A DNA stretch of 64,000 nt from Sulfolobus islandicus Y.N.15.51 (GTDB lineage: Archaea > Thermoproteota > Thermoprotei_A > Sulfolobales > Sulfolobaceae). Within the stretch, counting starts at the first letter, position 1. Every line of letters starts with the position of its first letter. The stretch is taken from positions 620,001-684,000 of the forward strand of contig NC_012623.1 of the NCBI RefSeq assembly GCF_000022485.1, in the 5' to 3' direction. Below, in pieces: positions 8,794-18,688 of this stretch. The notes below the pieces were generated by a model. That model saw nothing but the letters and a program-made list of their open reading frames with translations, ran no database searches and was not told the origin of the DNA. Made by a program: the position numbers and the translations under genes.

Positions 8794-9411
8794 ATGTATA
8801 TGACCCTAGAATTACTTAACGTAGTTGGTATAATTGCATTTACAATCTCTGGTTCTCTTAAGGGAACTAATAAAGGGTTAGACATTTTTGGTGTAACGAT
8901 TTTAGGGGTAGTAACTAGTTATGCTGGAGGTATACTTGCAGATATCTTACTAGGCATATATCCACCAGATATACTTAAGGAATGGAATTATCTTCTACTA
9001 AGTGTCTGTATTTCTATTTTCGTCTTTTACTTCTATAAATGGTTACAGACCAATCCAATAAAAATGGTAATTATAATAAGCGATGCCATAGGACTTTCAA
9101 CTTTTGCAACATTAGGTGCGTCATTAGCTTATTCTTATGGATTAAATCCAATATCAGTTGGGTTAATCGCGGCTATTGTTGGTACTGGAGGGGGTGTAAT
9201 AAGGGATCTTCTTGTAAACGAAACACCTATGATACTCACGAAAGAAATATATGCCACTGCAGCTCTTCTTGGTGGAGTAATATACTATTTCACTACTCCT
9301 TATTTGCATCATGGTAGTTTGTTTGCAAGCTTTCTAAGTACGTTTTTATTGAGAGTTCTTGCAATAAAATATAATTTTAATTTACCTAAACGAAAATCTA
9401 ATAAAAGTTAG
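8794..9411 (+). CDS. TRIC-family trimeric cation channel (UPF0126/YicG)
   Basis: A 205-residue membrane protein from ATG 8794; a TTG two codons upstream is possible. It consists of two homologous halves of three helices, each with a glycine-rich segment: GIIAFTISGSLKGTNKGLD and GVVTSYAGGILADILLG in the first half, DAIGLSTFATLGASLAY and GTGGGVIRDLL in the second. This is the hallmark of prokaryotic TRIC channels, which conduct monovalent cations; Sulfolobus members have been studied structurally. About seven transmembrane helices are expected. Likely monocistronic and convergent with the small winged-helix gene. Confidence 0.88.
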   Translation: MYMTLELLNVVGIIAFTISGSLKGTNKGLDIFGVTILGVVTSYAGGILADILLGIYPPDILKEWNYLLLSVCISIFVFYFYKWLQTNPIKMVIIISDAIGLSTFATLGASLAYSYGLNPISVGLIAAIVGTGGGVIRDLLVNETPMILTKEIYATAALLGGVIYYFTTPYLHHGSLFASFLSTFLLRVLAIKYNFNLPKRKSNKS

Positions 9412-9418
9412 TTCTTGC

Positions 9419-9598
9419 TTACCTCTTTATGTAGTAGAAATATCTTCCTCTTCTCCCTACCTTATTTTCCTTAATAAGTTGAGATAATGCATCGTAAACT
9501 TCTGGAGCAGGATATGGTATGTATTTTAACAAATCATTGAATGTCACCCACTCTCGATCCTTTATTATTTTTTCTACAGACTGTTTAACATCTTCCAT
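9419..9598 (-). CDS. Small winged-helix DNA-binding protein (59 aa)
   Basis: A 59-codon gene read on the minus strand from ATG 9598. The product has a helix (VKQSVEKIIKDREW), a helix-turn-helix-like middle (TFNDLLKYIPYPAPEVYDAL) and a basic wing with aromatics (GRRGRYFYYIKR). The pattern matches small archaeal winged-helix proteins. It ends 8 bp from the TRIC stop (convergent) and is divergent from the HipA-like kinase gene. Its targets are unknown. Confidence 0.7.
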   Translation of the reverse strand: MEDVKQSVEKIIKDREWVTFNDLLKYIPYPAPEVYDALSQLIKENKVGRRGRYFYYIKR

Positions 9599-9700
9599 TA
9601 TATTATAATATAACTATATGTAAAATAAGTTTGTGTTAAAAAGGTCCGTATATATGTTATAAGATAATTTTATATTTCTGGCCAAACTTTTACCACTGCA

Positions 9701-10321
9701 TTGTTATTATACTTTAAGCCTGTAAAAAAAGAGAGAGATATAAACGTTGCTTTGGAAATCGTATCTGAATTATTCGCTTCAAAAGTCGGCAAACTACTAG
9801 GTTTGCCTATACCAGAAGTATTCTTAATAGAATATGGAGAAGAAACGGGACTTTTAATGGATTATTTGCCGGATAAAGCTTCAAAGGAGAACATAAGTAA
9901 CTTAGATGAAATCAAGATGAGTTTAGCGTTCGAAGAGTGGATTTTGAACATAGATTTAAAGGAAGATCATGTACTATCAAAGAATGGAAAAGGATTTATC
10001 ATCGATCATGGCCATTCGCTATCTGCTTGGAAACCATTGTATTACATAATACAAATCATCGATAAAAAGGTGAGTAGATTTAATCTGTGGGCTAATGAGG
10101 ATGATTTTAAAAATGGAATAGAACTGCTATCTTCAATTGATTATAATATGATATTGAATACTCTCAAGGAAAGTTTCTCTGAGGTAGTTGAGAGTAATTT
10201 CTGTAAATTACTTACTAAGCAAGTTATAGATGAGTATACGGAATTAAATCTTAAGATTTTAGAAAAAAGAATGGAGTATTTGAAAGGTGGTAAAATTTTA
10301 CTTACTTATGAGTATAGGTAA
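9701..10321 (+). CDS. HipA/PI-kinase-like protein kinase fold protein
   Basis: The assigned TTG start gives 206 residues, but the frame stays open back to 9668 and those codons read plausibly as protein, so the true start may be a rarer codon. The block ELFASKVGKLLGLPIPEVFL resembles the HipA/PI4K-like N-lobe, ILNIDLKEDHVL corresponds to the NxDRHxxN catalytic loop in altered form, and FIIDHGHSL matches the metal-binding (I/V)DHG segment. I infer an ATP-dependent kinase; phosphotransfer is uncertain because the catalytic loop is divergent. It is not followed by an antitoxin; a 59-aa winged-helix gene is divergent upstream. The last 24 bp overlap the convergent DUF1634 gene. Confidence 0.6.
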   Translation: MLLYFKPVKKERDINVALEIVSELFASKVGKLLGLPIPEVFLIEYGEETGLLMDYLPDKASKENISNLDEIKMSLAFEEWILNIDLKEDHVLSKNGKGFIIDHGHSLSAWKPLYYIIQIIDKKVSRFNLWANEDDFKNGIELLSSIDYNMILNTLKESFSEVVESNFCKLLTKQVIDEYTELNLKILEKRMEYLKGGKILLTYEYR

Positions 10322-10681
10322 TATAAATATTGAAAACATTAGATTGAAAAATACAATTATAGTTATTATTGTATATAATTTATTTCTCTCAGAAGCGAAT
10401 TGTGCTATTCCTAATAACACCCTAAGAACTGGGGTAGCTATTAGAACCATTAGTCCTAAGTATATATAATCTAAACCGTATAGCTTAGGTAACCCAGTAA
10501 ATATTTCAGAAGGTTTAAAGATTGAACTATTAATAATTGAGTTTGAATTTGATATCTGAGTAATAGTAAACCCGTTTGAACCATTATTCAAAAATAGTAG
10601 GGCTACTCCGAAAATTATTATTATTGCACTAATTATTACGCCTATTCTTAACGCATTACCTATAATACTGTTAAAGTCCAT
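10298..10681 (-). CDS. DUF1634 membrane protein (TauE/SafE partner)
   Basis: A 127-residue protein with three predicted membrane helices: residues 8-30 (IIGNALRIGVIISAIIIIFG region), 72-93 (YIYLGLMVLIATPVLRVLL) and 104-124. It matches the DUF1634 family, which is regularly encoded beside TauE/SafE permeases in archaea. Its start overlaps the end of the upstream permease gene by 11 bp, so the two are translationally coupled. It probably forms part of, or regulates, the exporter. Confidence 0.78.
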   Translation of the reverse strand: MDFNSIIGNALRIGVIISAIIIIFGVALLFLNNGSNGFTITQISNSNSIINSSIFKPSEIFTGLPKLYGLDYIYLGLMVLIATPVLRVLLGIAQFASERNKLYTIITIIVFFNLMFSIFILPILISK

Positions 10682-11531
10682 ATCCTAGCCCCCTTAGTAT
10701 CATTTGAATTCCTAGAAATATGAGAATTACAGTAAAAATATACCTTATAGTTTTATTTGTAACTCTCACTAATATTTTAGTTCCAATAAATGCCCCAATC
10801 AAAACGCCTAACGCAGTACCCGCTGCCAAAAACGGCTGTATATATCCGAATATCCAGTAAATTGAACTTCCAGTTGCAGCTGTTACACCAATCATGAAAT
10901 TACTGGTAGTAGTACTAACTTTCATTGGTAGGTTCATCGCCCAATCCATACCTAAAACCTTCAGTGCGCCCGAACCTATTCCTAACAAACCAGAGATGAA
11001 ACCTGCAAAGAACATAATTATTTCGCCAAGCCACCATCTCACACCGTGATATTCAACCTCTCGTTTTAATACCGTATCATAATATTTCCCATAAAGCTCA
11101 AAAACTCTAGTTGTCCAATCTGGTTTAATGGGTTTAGGAAGCTCAAATTTAGACTTATCAAGTTGTACATAAACTTGAGAAAGTAAAACAATCCCAAAAA
11201 CAATATAAACTATAAATTCTAAATGATGAGCATAAATGTAGGCTACTGTCAAGGCTCCAGCTATAGAACCTGTTGTAGTAGCTATTTCAAGCCCCATACC
11301 TATTTTCACATTAGTTATTCTATCCTTAATATAGGCACTTGCCGCACCGCTAGAGGTTGCTATAGTTGAAATTAGACTAGCTCCAGAAGCATATGCAATA
11401 GGTACGTTTAGATATAATGTATAAATTGGTACTAAAAACGTAGCTCCACCTAAACCAGTCAGAGCGCCTAGTATACCTGAAAGAGCACTAATTAGCACAA
11501 CTATAACAAAAAATTCTATTGGAGATAGCAT
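10671..11531 (-). CDS. TauE/SafE family sulfite/organosulfur exporter-like permease
   Basis: A 286-residue membrane protein with two related halves, each with a glycine-rich signature: GILGALTGLGGATFLVPIY near the N-terminus and GFISGLLGIGSGALKVLG near residue 180. About eight helices are expected, with a soluble loop around residues 130-165. The family moves sulfite, sulfoacetate or related anions, which would fit a sulfur-metabolising acidophile, but the substrate is inferred. First gene of a two-gene operon with DUF1634. Confidence 0.85.
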   Translation of the reverse strand: MLSPIEFFVIVVLISALSGILGALTGLGGATFLVPIYTLYLNVPIAYASGASLISTIATSSGAASAYIKDRITNVKIGMGLEIATTTGSIAGALTVAYIYAHHLEFIVYIVFGIVLLSQVYVQLDKSKFELPKPIKPDWTTRVFELYGKYYDTVLKREVEYHGVRWWLGEIIMFFAGFISGLLGIGSGALKVLGMDWAMNLPMKVSTTTSNFMIGVTAATGSSIYWIFGYIQPFLAAGTALGVLIGAFIGTKILVRVTNKTIRYIFTVILIFLGIQMILRGLGYGL

Positions 11532-11568
11532 AAAAAAGTACTATCCAAATGGTTATTAAAGTATTCGA

Positions 11569-12963
11569 TCATTCTTCAGCATACTCAACTGGATCTCTAA
11601 GTCCATTAATCTTAAACGCCACTCTCCTCATATAACAAGGTCCACATTTTCCACAATGTTTTTGCCCTCCTTCATAACAGCTCCATGTTAAATGTAATGG
11701 AGCACCAATTTCGTATCCCAGCTTTACTATTTCATGCTTCACTAAATTACCAACTGGCATCAATACCTCCACTTTCTTATTTGGGCCAGTCGCATAGGGG
11801 CTTAACTTACTTAACATCCTTATGAACTCCATCTCGTTATCTGGATAAGCTCCAGCTTCCTCTAAATTTATCCCAGAGGCTATTGCGTCGTATCCATAAG
11901 CTTCAGCAATTGCTAATGCCGCGGAAAAGAAAATTAGGTTTCTTGCAGGAACCCATTCGTGCGCAAACTCTGCTCCTTCTTCTCCTTTCCTATCCTTAAC
12001 TATCTCTCCCCCTCCCTTTATTAGCGTAGCGTGACCTATCATTTTAAATAAATCTGTATTTATTTCAATTAGAGGAACTTGCAAATGCTCAGCAATCTTC
12101 CTCACTGCCTCTCTTTCCCTTTCCTCAGCTTTATGATGGTAATTAAAGTGTATTAGGGTAACTTCATGACCTTCCCTTAAAAGTTTAGTAGCCGCAACAG
12201 TTGAATCTAGCCCACCACTTGCCACGACAAGTACCTTATGTTTTTTTCTTTTCTCTATGATCGGTAACGTAGTTATTTGCTTATTTGAACTCACCATTAC
12301 TACAGAATAAGGTTCTAGTTTAGTTACGTTTACTAGGTCAAATGGTTTTACGTCAAAATACTCATCAAGAGACGTAAAGAATATTGACTCCAACGAGTAG
12401 TCATAAGCCATGTATAATGGCTTAAAGTTCTGAGCTAGAAATATTCTATCATGATTCCTCTTATCACCTATAACTAAAGCAAAGCTTCCTCTAATTTGTT
12501 CTAAAATTCCCTTTAATGTTCCAATATTACCATCCCATGTTTTATCTAAAAGTGATGGAAGAATTGCACTATCGATCTTAGTCTTTCTTTTAAGCTCGTA
12601 TTTTTTCTCTAATTCTAAATCATTCGCTATTATTCCATTATGGGTTACAATATATCTATCTCCGATAAAGGGTTGAATATCCTCTTCAGTCTTCTGTCTA
12701 ACATATTCAGTCGTAGGCTCTGCCCTATTATTAGCTATTACTACTCTAGAGTCTTCATCTAAAATTCCATACAGCAATTCCTCTTTTTCTGAAGGCTTCC
12801 CTACGGATTTTCTCACTTTCACCGTACCGTCCTTTTGAATTACAACAATTCCAAAACTATCCCTACCCCTATCCTCTGCCCTTTTGAGAATATCAGCTAA
12901 TTTTCGCTCAACTTTGTCAAAATTTTTAGGGTTTAATATAAGGACTCCAGATACACTACACAC
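11569..12963 (-). CDS. GAT-QueC fusion: amidotransferase plus 7-deazaguanine PP-loop enzyme
   Basis: A 464-residue two-domain protein. Residues 1 to about 200 are a class II glutamine amidotransferase with nucleophile Cys2 (MCSVSG), NNRAEPT and HNGI motifs. From about residue 240 follows a QueC domain: the PP-loop [13 protein letters not shown], then [24 protein letters not shown] and a zinc site [15 protein letters not shown] near the C-terminus. Crenarchaeal GAT-QueC proteins are known to replace ArcS in archaeosine synthesis, amidating preQ0 at tRNA position 15. The lone QueC reaction (preQ0 synthesis) is the alternative. A short gap separates it from the 73-aa gene upstream on the same strand. 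Confidence 0.9.
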   Translation of the reverse strand: MCSVSGVLILNPKNFDKVERKLADILKRAEDRGRDSFGIVVIQKDGTVKVRKSVGKPSEKEELLYGILDEDSRVVIANNRAEPTTEYVRQKTEEDIQPFIGDRYIVTHNGIIANDLELEKKYELKRKTKIDSAILPSLLDKTWDGNIGTLKGILEQIRGSFALVIGDKRNHDRIFLAQNFKPLYMAYDYSLESIFFTSLDEYFDVKPFDLVNVTKLEPYSVVMVSSNKQITTLPIIEKRKKHKVLVVASGGLDSTVAATKLLREGHEVTLIHFNYHHKAEEREREAVRKIAEHLQVPLIEINTDLFKMIGHATLIKGGGEIVKDRKGEEGAEFAHEWVPARNLIFFSAALAIAEAYGYDAIASGINLEEAGAYPDNEMEFIRMLSKLSPYATGPNKKVEVLMPVGNLVKHEIVKLGYEIGAPLHLTWSCYEGGQKHCGKCGPCYMRRVAFKINGLRDPVEYAEE

Positions 12964-12982
12964 TTGTTTATACCTTTATAGC

Positions 12983-13204
12983 TTACCTAAAAATCTGTCT
13001 AAGCTCTAATTTTATCATAATTAGATCTCCTTCTAAATTTTCACCATCAATCATGGAGAATCCATATTTTGACGCTATAAAAGGAATATCTTCTAATGTG
13101 TTTTCAGTTATTACAACCGTGATAACATCTCCTAATTTACATTTCTCTCTCTGTTTAGACAGAAATACCTCAACATCTTTTTTGGTATTAAGGACATCCA
13201 CCAT
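12983..13204 (-). CDS. Conserved small protein of unknown function (73 aa)
   Basis: A 73-residue acidic-basic mixed protein without membrane segment or known motif. It has a beta-strand-like centre ([13 protein letters not shown]) and a second ([14 protein letters not shown]), suggesting a small alpha/beta fold. Start ATG 13204. It is 19 bp upstream of GAT-QueC on the same strand, so it may be co-transcribed, and is divergent from the helicase gene with 33 bp between starts. I do not recognise the family. Confidence 0.6.
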   Translation of the reverse strand: MVDVLNTKKDVEVFLSKQREKCKLGDVITVVITENTLEDIPFIASKYGFSMIDGENLEGDLIMIKLELRQIFR

Positions 13205-13237
13205 GCTTTTAACCTACATGAAATAGTTAATAAAATT

Positions 13238-15463
13238 GTGGAAATTCTAAGTGAAATAAATGATAAGCTAAAAACGTTCAATGCTAGGATAGCGCACGTT
13301 CATACGGAAACTTTTCTTGAACCCGAATTAGGACCATCCATAAATGAAATGGATATTGACAATAAGTTAAAGAAAACTATTACAGAATATGGAATTGAAC
13401 GACTATATAAATATCAATATGAAGCATATAGAAAAATAAAAAATAAGGAAAACGTAATGATAGTATCGGGAACTGGAACCGGTAAAACTGAAGCGTTTTT
13501 GATACCAATTCTAGACCTAGCGCTAAGGGGCGAAAGAAGCGTTCTAATATATCCCACAAAAGCTCTGGCAAGGGACCAACTTACTAGAGTTTACAAATTA
13601 GCAGGAGAGTTGGGATTGAATATTGGGATTTTCGATGGAGATACACCGGAAAAAGAGAGAGAAAGATTGTATAAAAACCCTCCTCATATATTAATAACTA
13701 ATCCAGATATGATACATTTAGGTTTAGCACTAAGTAACAGATTTAGATTCTTATTAAGGACAGCTGATCATTTTATATTTGATGAAGTTCACGTATATGA
13801 GGGCGTTTTAGGTGCGCACATTAGAAATCTAGCCGATAGAATCAAGGAGTTCAAAAATGATATTCACATAGTTGCCTCAAGTGCGACTATAGGCGCTACT
13901 AAATACTTATTTGGGGAGTTGTTCGGAGTTGAGGGGGAAATTATAGAAGGTACAAGAAGAAGAAAAGGAATTGCGCTACATGGTCTAATAGATAGTGGTA
14001 ATTCTAGTAGGTGGACATTAGCAGCTTATTTGGCTGCAGTTCTAGTTAAAAAAGGGTTTAAAGTACTTGTGTTTACCGATTCTCAACAGATGACAGAATT
14101 AGTAGCTAAAATAGCTGATAGATTTAGAGTGAATCTGGAAGTACATAGGGCGGGTTTAAATGCTGAAGAGAGGATAAAAGTAGAGGAAAAATTAAGAAAT
14201 GGAGAACTGGACGGAGTAGTTGCTACACCTACATTGGAATTAGGAATAGACATAGGAAGTATAGATGCAGTGATAATGGCAGAAAATCCACCAAGTTATA
14301 CTAAATATATTCAGAGAGCTGGAAGAGCGGGAAGGAGGAATAACGCCGGATTAATATTTACAATTTTAGGAGATGATCCTATAGATAGCTACTATCTTAG
14401 GCATCCAGAGGAGTTCTTCAACAGAAAAATTCAACCGCTAACATTTGATCCTACAAACATGGAAGTAATTAAGATTCACGCTTTAGCATATTTGGCTGAA
14501 AAATATAGAATAAGATTAGACAATTTACCTCCTCTCTGGAAAAAAGCATATGAAATGTTAAATATTGAAGGAAAAGCCAAAATTATAGGCAGCAACGTTT
14601 TGGCAGTTTCAGAAACTAAAAAGTACCTTGCCTCCACATCTCTTAGAAGTGTAGGTCCTATTGTAAGGATATACGAAGATAAGAAGAAAATTGGTGAAAG
14701 AGAACTTCCAGCAGCACTACATGATTTATATCCAAACGCAGTATACTTAATTTCAAAAAAGACCTACATTATAGAAGAGCTTGATATTGGCAGATTAATA
14801 GCAAAAGCAAGAAAAGTTAATAATGAACTGTCATATTATACTAAACCCCTCTATTCGATGGATTTGTTGGAGTTTAATAAGAAGGATGAGAGGGAAGTGT
14901 ATGGAGAAAAAGTAGAGTATGGAGAAATGAAACTACTCATGAGAGTAGAGGGTTATGTAACTTATGACGTATATTTAAAAGGTAAAGGTGGGAGGAATGA
15001 ATACTTCTATGAGAACCCCATTTCGTTTACATATAATACAAAGGGACTGTTGATATATCACCCGTTAATAGATGACTTCACTCTAATAGATCATATGGAG
15101 GCTTACCATGCAACCGAACATGTATTAATATCTGCAGCAAGAGTTGCCGCAGGAGCTTCGTTAACTGATCTAGGGGGAATAAGCTATCCTAGTGGGCACG
15201 TTGTAATATACGACTCTTCCATAGGTGGAAGTGGAATCGCTAAATTGCTATTTGAAAGATTAGACCAGGCTTATGAAGTTGCCTTAGATATAGTTAAGAA
15301 TTGTAATTGTGAGGATGGATGTCCTAATTGCGTATATAGCCCATATTGTGGTAATAATAATAAATATTTATCAAGGAAAAAATCATTAAGATTAATAGAT
15401 GGGTTAATAAGAGGTTCAATCAGGAGAGGAAGTAAGGATAGGGAGGGAAGTCCAATTGCATAA
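13238..15463 (+). CDS. Hrq1/MrfA-like superfamily 2 DNA helicase with DUF1998 domain
   Basis: A 741-residue SF2 helicase. RecA-like domain 1 has [11 protein letters not shown] near residue 77 (Walker A), TKALARDQL and a DEVH box ([10 protein letters not shown]) near residue 185; SSATIG is motif III. Domain 2 has [14 protein letters not shown] and [10 protein letters not shown] (motifs V and VI). The C-terminal DUF1998-type region ends in a four-cysteine cluster, [17 protein letters not shown], near residue 695. This arrangement is that of yeast Hrq1 and bacterial MrfA, 3'-5' helicases linked to crosslink and bulky-lesion repair; a repair role here is inferred. GTG start. It overlaps the next gene by 8 bp. 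Confidence 0.88.
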   Translation: MEILSEINDKLKTFNARIAHVHTETFLEPELGPSINEMDIDNKLKKTITEYGIERLYKYQYEAYRKIKNKENVMIVSGTGTGKTEAFLIPILDLALRGERSVLIYPTKALARDQLTRVYKLAGELGLNIGIFDGDTPEKERERLYKNPPHILITNPDMIHLGLALSNRFRFLLRTADHFIFDEVHVYEGVLGAHIRNLADRIKEFKNDIHIVASSATIGATKYLFGELFGVEGEIIEGTRRRKGIALHGLIDSGNSSRWTLAAYLAAVLVKKGFKVLVFTDSQQMTELVAKIADRFRVNLEVHRAGLNAEERIKVEEKLRNGELDGVVATPTLELGIDIGSIDAVIMAENPPSYTKYIQRAGRAGRRNNAGLIFTILGDDPIDSYYLRHPEEFFNRKIQPLTFDPTNMEVIKIHALAYLAEKYRIRLDNLPPLWKKAYEMLNIEGKAKIIGSNVLAVSETKKYLASTSLRSVGPIVRIYEDKKKIGERELPAALHDLYPNAVYLISKKTYIIEELDIGRLIAKARKVNNELSYYTKPLYSMDLLEFNKKDEREVYGEKVEYGEMKLLMRVEGYVTYDVYLKGKGGRNEYFYENPISFTYNTKGLLIYHPLIDDFTLIDHMEAYHATEHVLISAARVAAGASLTDLGGISYPSGHVVIYDSSIGGSGIAKLLFERLDQAYEVALDIVKNCNCEDGCPNCVYSPYCGNNNKYLSRKKSLRLIDGLIRGSIRRGSKDREGSPIA

Positions 15464-17315
15464 TAAGTTTTACAGAATACTCAAGCCAACAAAAATAGGT
15501 AACGTTGAGGTAAAAAACGTAATAAAATACTCAGAAGGTTCGTCAATGTTGCCAAATGCTGTACCTAGATATGAATATTTTAGGGGGTCAGAGGGTGAGA
15601 ATGTAGTAGATTTCATTGATTATAGGGGGATAGATGACTTAGGTGAGAAACTAAAAATAAAGGCTGGTACTAAGTGGAGGGAAGTTCTTGAAAAATATAA
15701 GGTAGAATTCTGGTCTAATATGGACTTTACAGTTGGAGGGTCTGTGTATTTTAATGACCCAATTATAGGCTTTAATGAATTTGGCAAGATAAATGGGAGG
15801 GTCGAAGTCGATGCCTACCTAGACGGTAAATATTACTCTGGACGATATAAGGGTGGGATTGTAATAAACGTTTATCTGAAAAAAGAGGACAAGGAAATTA
15901 TTTATAAAAGATTAGATGGGGAATTATCTGAATTAATTCCTATCATAAAGAGTTGGTACGCTTCAAGAATACCCGTATTTAGGGAAGTCAGCCTTGTAAA
16001 GAAAGGGATGGAAAGCTACATACTAATATCATATCCCAAAATAAGAGAAGTGCTGTTACAGAAATTATTAAATGGATTCTATGACGAGATCTCACCAGTA
16101 GTTGAGCAGTTAGAATATGAGTATTGGTATCTAGGGTACTCATCTCTAAGTGATCTTGAAAATATAATTAATCTTATGAAAGAATCCCAGCTTTCAGTAA
16201 TAAGGTTTAGAAAGGATGAAATTGCTTTTTCCATATACTCCAATAGACTACTGGAGTCTATAGGAAATACTCTAGAGTATTCTACTACAGAAGGAGAAGG
16301 TTTATTTAATGGATGCATTCTTTGTGGTAAGTGTGTTAGTGTTTGCCCATATGGTGAACAAACTAATGATGTATTTCACACTCCTCTAGGCTTCTATTCG
16401 ATTTCGTATTTCGAGAAGGAGAACGATCTAGCTAATTGCCATATGTGTGGTCTGTGTGAACAAGTCTGTCCCGTAAGATTAGACATCACTAAGGAACTAA
16501 GAAAAGTGACAAAAATTAATCAAATACCACCTAAGAATCTGCTTAGAAGTATTAAGAGTGATCTAAATAGTGTACTAATAATAACATCCCTATCAGAGGA
16601 ACTTGAAGATCAAATAATTAAATCTCTTATTTATCTACTTAAAAAAGGAAAAAGATTAGGTATATTTTACCTGGCCGAAGACTTCTCAAAAATAGTTAAG
16701 GATGAATCTAGTTTAGAAGAATTGTTAAAGTTTAAGGAAATTTATACGATAACACCTGAAGAGTATTTCTATTTACAGAGATTAAAGAAAAAGACTGTAG
16801 TGGATATCTACAATTTACAGTTATTGGCAATGAATGACTTAAAAATCAATAAAGATAATCTTCACATACCATGCTTGCTAAGAAGTGAATTAAACGAGTC
16901 AAATTTTACTTGTAGTAGTGTATTTCTTAATATTCTCAATAATAAAGATAATATCAATAGGACAATAGAGAAAAAAATTACATTATGTCCATTAACTGCA
17001 AGGGAATTAAATATTAAAACACCAATAGATCTACTTGAAATAAATCTAGATCAAAACTACATTAATAACTTTTTCAAAAAGTTAGAAATTGCCACGAAAG
17101 ATTTAAGAGAAGATATTGAAGAAGACTTAGGCTGGTACAAGGATATTGACGATAGAATAGTAGATGAAGTATACTCTACATTAATAGATGGAATAATTAA
17201 AGGCGAGAACATAGAGAACCTAGTTCTACTATACTTCAAACTAAATAGTATGAACTTAACTGAAAATATTAAAGTGATCTTAATGGATAAGCTAACTAAA
17301 ATTATTTTCTCCTAA
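15456..17315 (+). CDS. FAD-linked oxidase-like protein with two [4Fe-4S] motifs
   Basis: A 619-residue protein from TTG 15456, which follows a strong GGGAGGGA site (15441-15448). The first 270 residues resemble a very divergent FAD-binding oxidase (GlcD/DLD type): [17 protein letters not shown] near 73 and [11 protein letters not shown] near 92 correspond to the PCMH FAD fold. Two ferredoxin motifs follow, [14 protein letters not shown] near residue 288 and [16 protein letters not shown] near 328. The remaining 280 residues have scattered cysteines and no clear family. An electron-transfer flavoprotein similar to lactate or glycolate dehydrogenases is the best guess. Translation is coupled to the helicase gene, which is unusual. 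Confidence 0.7.
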   Translation: MHNKFYRILKPTKIGNVEVKNVIKYSEGSSMLPNAVPRYEYFRGSEGENVVDFIDYRGIDDLGEKLKIKAGTKWREVLEKYKVEFWSNMDFTVGGSVYFNDPIIGFNEFGKINGRVEVDAYLDGKYYSGRYKGGIVINVYLKKEDKEIIYKRLDGELSELIPIIKSWYASRIPVFREVSLVKKGMESYILISYPKIREVLLQKLLNGFYDEISPVVEQLEYEYWYLGYSSLSDLENIINLMKESQLSVIRFRKDEIAFSIYSNRLLESIGNTLEYSTTEGEGLFNGCILCGKCVSVCPYGEQTNDVFHTPLGFYSISYFEKENDLANCHMCGLCEQVCPVRLDITKELRKVTKINQIPPKNLLRSIKSDLNSVLIITSLSEELEDQIIKSLIYLLKKGKRLGIFYLAEDFSKIVKDESSLEELLKFKEIYTITPEEYFYLQRLKKKTVVDIYNLQLLAMNDLKINKDNLHIPCLLRSELNESNFTCSSVFLNILNNKDNINRTIEKKITLCPLTARELNIKTPIDLLEINLDQNYINNFFKKLEIATKDLREDIEEDLGWYKDIDDRIVDEVYSTLIDGIIKGENIENLVLLYFKLNSMNLTENIKVILMDKLTKIIFS

Positions 17316-17838
17316 CAATATAGAGCAAATGGCCAACTTCTGGTAATATCAACTCCCTTATGGCTAATCTTACAGCGTCTGGCGAACCTGGCAGTAAGAA
17401 AATTACCTTGCCGTTTACTATTCCAGCAGTTGCTTTGGTCAAATATGATGCAGATCTTACTTCAGGATCATTATAACTCACTAGTCTAAATACATCCGAA
17501 AAACCCTCAATTTCTCTATCGAATATTCTTCTTATAGTCTCTACTGTAACATCACTCTGTGTATAACCAGTACCTCCTGTTGATATAATTACGTCAGTCT
17601 GGGAATTATCTAAGGCATTTGCAAATGCTTTAAGTATCTTTACCTTTTCATCTGGCACCAAATCATAGCCTACTACATTATAATTCGATTGTATAATTAG
17701 CTGTTTTATAATATCCCCGGACTCGTCTATTACTGGCTCTTTTTTCATCATCTTTTCATATCTAGAAGTGCTAATTGTAATTACGTAAAAATTTATATTA
17801 GTAGGCGCATGTTGCCTATGTTGTTTATGTGATGACAT
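17302..17838 (-). CDS. moaB: MoaB-type molybdopterin adenylyltransferase-like protein
   Basis: A 178-residue protein of the MoaB/MogA fold. The signature [17 protein letters not shown] lies near residue 90 and [12 protein letters not shown] near residue 148, both part of the molybdopterin-binding site. It would act in molybdenum or tungsten cofactor synthesis, adenylating molybdopterin. The histidine-rich N-terminus (SSHKQHRQH) is a short extension also seen in archaeal members. Its 3' end overlaps the convergent FeS gene by 14 bp. It follows the nucleotidyltransferase gene on the same strand by 14 bp. Confidence 0.9.
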   Translation of the reverse strand: MSSHKQHRQHAPTNINFYVITISTSRYEKMMKKEPVIDESGDIIKQLIIQSNYNVVGYDLVPDEKVKILKAFANALDNSQTDVIISTGGTGYTQSDVTVETIRRIFDREIEGFSDVFRLVSYNDPEVRSASYLTKATAGIVNGKVIFLLPGSPDAVRLAIRELILPEVGHLLYIVRRK

Positions 17839-17852
17839 AGATTAATCAGTAT

Positions 17853-18668
17853 TTAGGACGATTTTAACTTTACTACCTCCGCTATATCTAAGTCCAAGTC
17901 ATTGAACTTCTCTCTAACCAGAATCTTTCCCTTTATATACATGATAGTATTAGGAGATAATTCTGTAAATCTAATTCGAAAACTAGTTAAAATATACTCA
18001 TTACCACTATCGTCAATAGCAAGATACTTTACTGGGATTGTAAATGGCTTAATTAGTTTAGCAATTCTTATATGGCCATCAAATTCCTTTATCTCCTTGA
18101 CTTGACCGAATTCTTCGCATTGGACAATTTTAAATGTATATCCTTGTCCTTCAAAAGTACCTTCTAGAACTCTTTTACTTTTCAAAAGTTTGAACGAAGA
18201 ATAATCTAGAGTCTCTATTTCAGAGTCTTCAACAGTAAGCAATGGTCTAGTAATCCCTTTTTTTCTTAACTCCTCTAACATGTGATAATGTTCTGGTTTA
18301 AAGCTCAGTAAATCCATGTCATTACCTTTACCTAAATATAAATAGCTCCCCGTGATTCCTACCTCTCTATCAAAAAAGCTCAAGAATTCTCTTAGCTTAT
18401 TATCAAATACTTTAAAGTTAAACGGATCTAGGATTTCACTTTCATTTAAGGGAACTAAAGGCACACTAAAGCCTATCTCATCAATATATTTTAATAAATT
18501 GCTGAATTTACTTCTAACTATTTCTAGTGCATCGTTAAGTCTCTTTATCTTTATACCATCAACTAGTCTAGGTAGTGCAACAGCATACCCATCTGGATGA
18601 TAACAGCCTTTAACACTCCATATGACATTTTTATATTTTAGGAAATAACCTTCAACTACCTTATTCAT
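17853..18668 (-). CDS. Predicted nucleotidyltransferase (COG1665-like)
   Basis: A 271-residue protein. The central GITGSYLYLGKGNDMDLLSF near residue 103 fits the minimal nucleotidyltransferase pattern GS...DxD. Around it are mixed alpha/beta segments and a C-terminal beta-rich half (residues 180-271) resembling an OB-like region. Archaeal members of this group are uncharacterised. It is the upstream member of a two-gene minus-strand unit with moaB and diverges from the FAD oxidoreductase gene at 18689 with 20 bp between starts. Confidence 0.65.
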   Translation of the reverse strand: MNKVVEGYFLKYKNVIWSVKGCYHPDGYAVALPRLVDGIKIKRLNDALEIVRSKFSNLLKYIDEIGFSVPLVPLNESEILDPFNFKVFDNKLREFLSFFDREVGITGSYLYLGKGNDMDLLSFKPEHYHMLEELRKKGITRPLLTVEDSEIETLDYSSFKLLKSKRVLEGTFEGQGYTFKIVQCEEFGQVKEIKEFDGHIRIAKLIKPFTIPVKYLAIDDSGNEYILTSFRIRFTELSPNTIMYIKGKILVREKFNDLDLDIAEVVKLKSS

Positions 18669-18688
18669 TAGTTAACTTTTTAATAATC

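Noticed and set aside
17827-17850. GTGATGA near the moaB start as a C box
   Set aside because: No D' or D box at the right spacing on either strand; it belongs to the coding sequence start.
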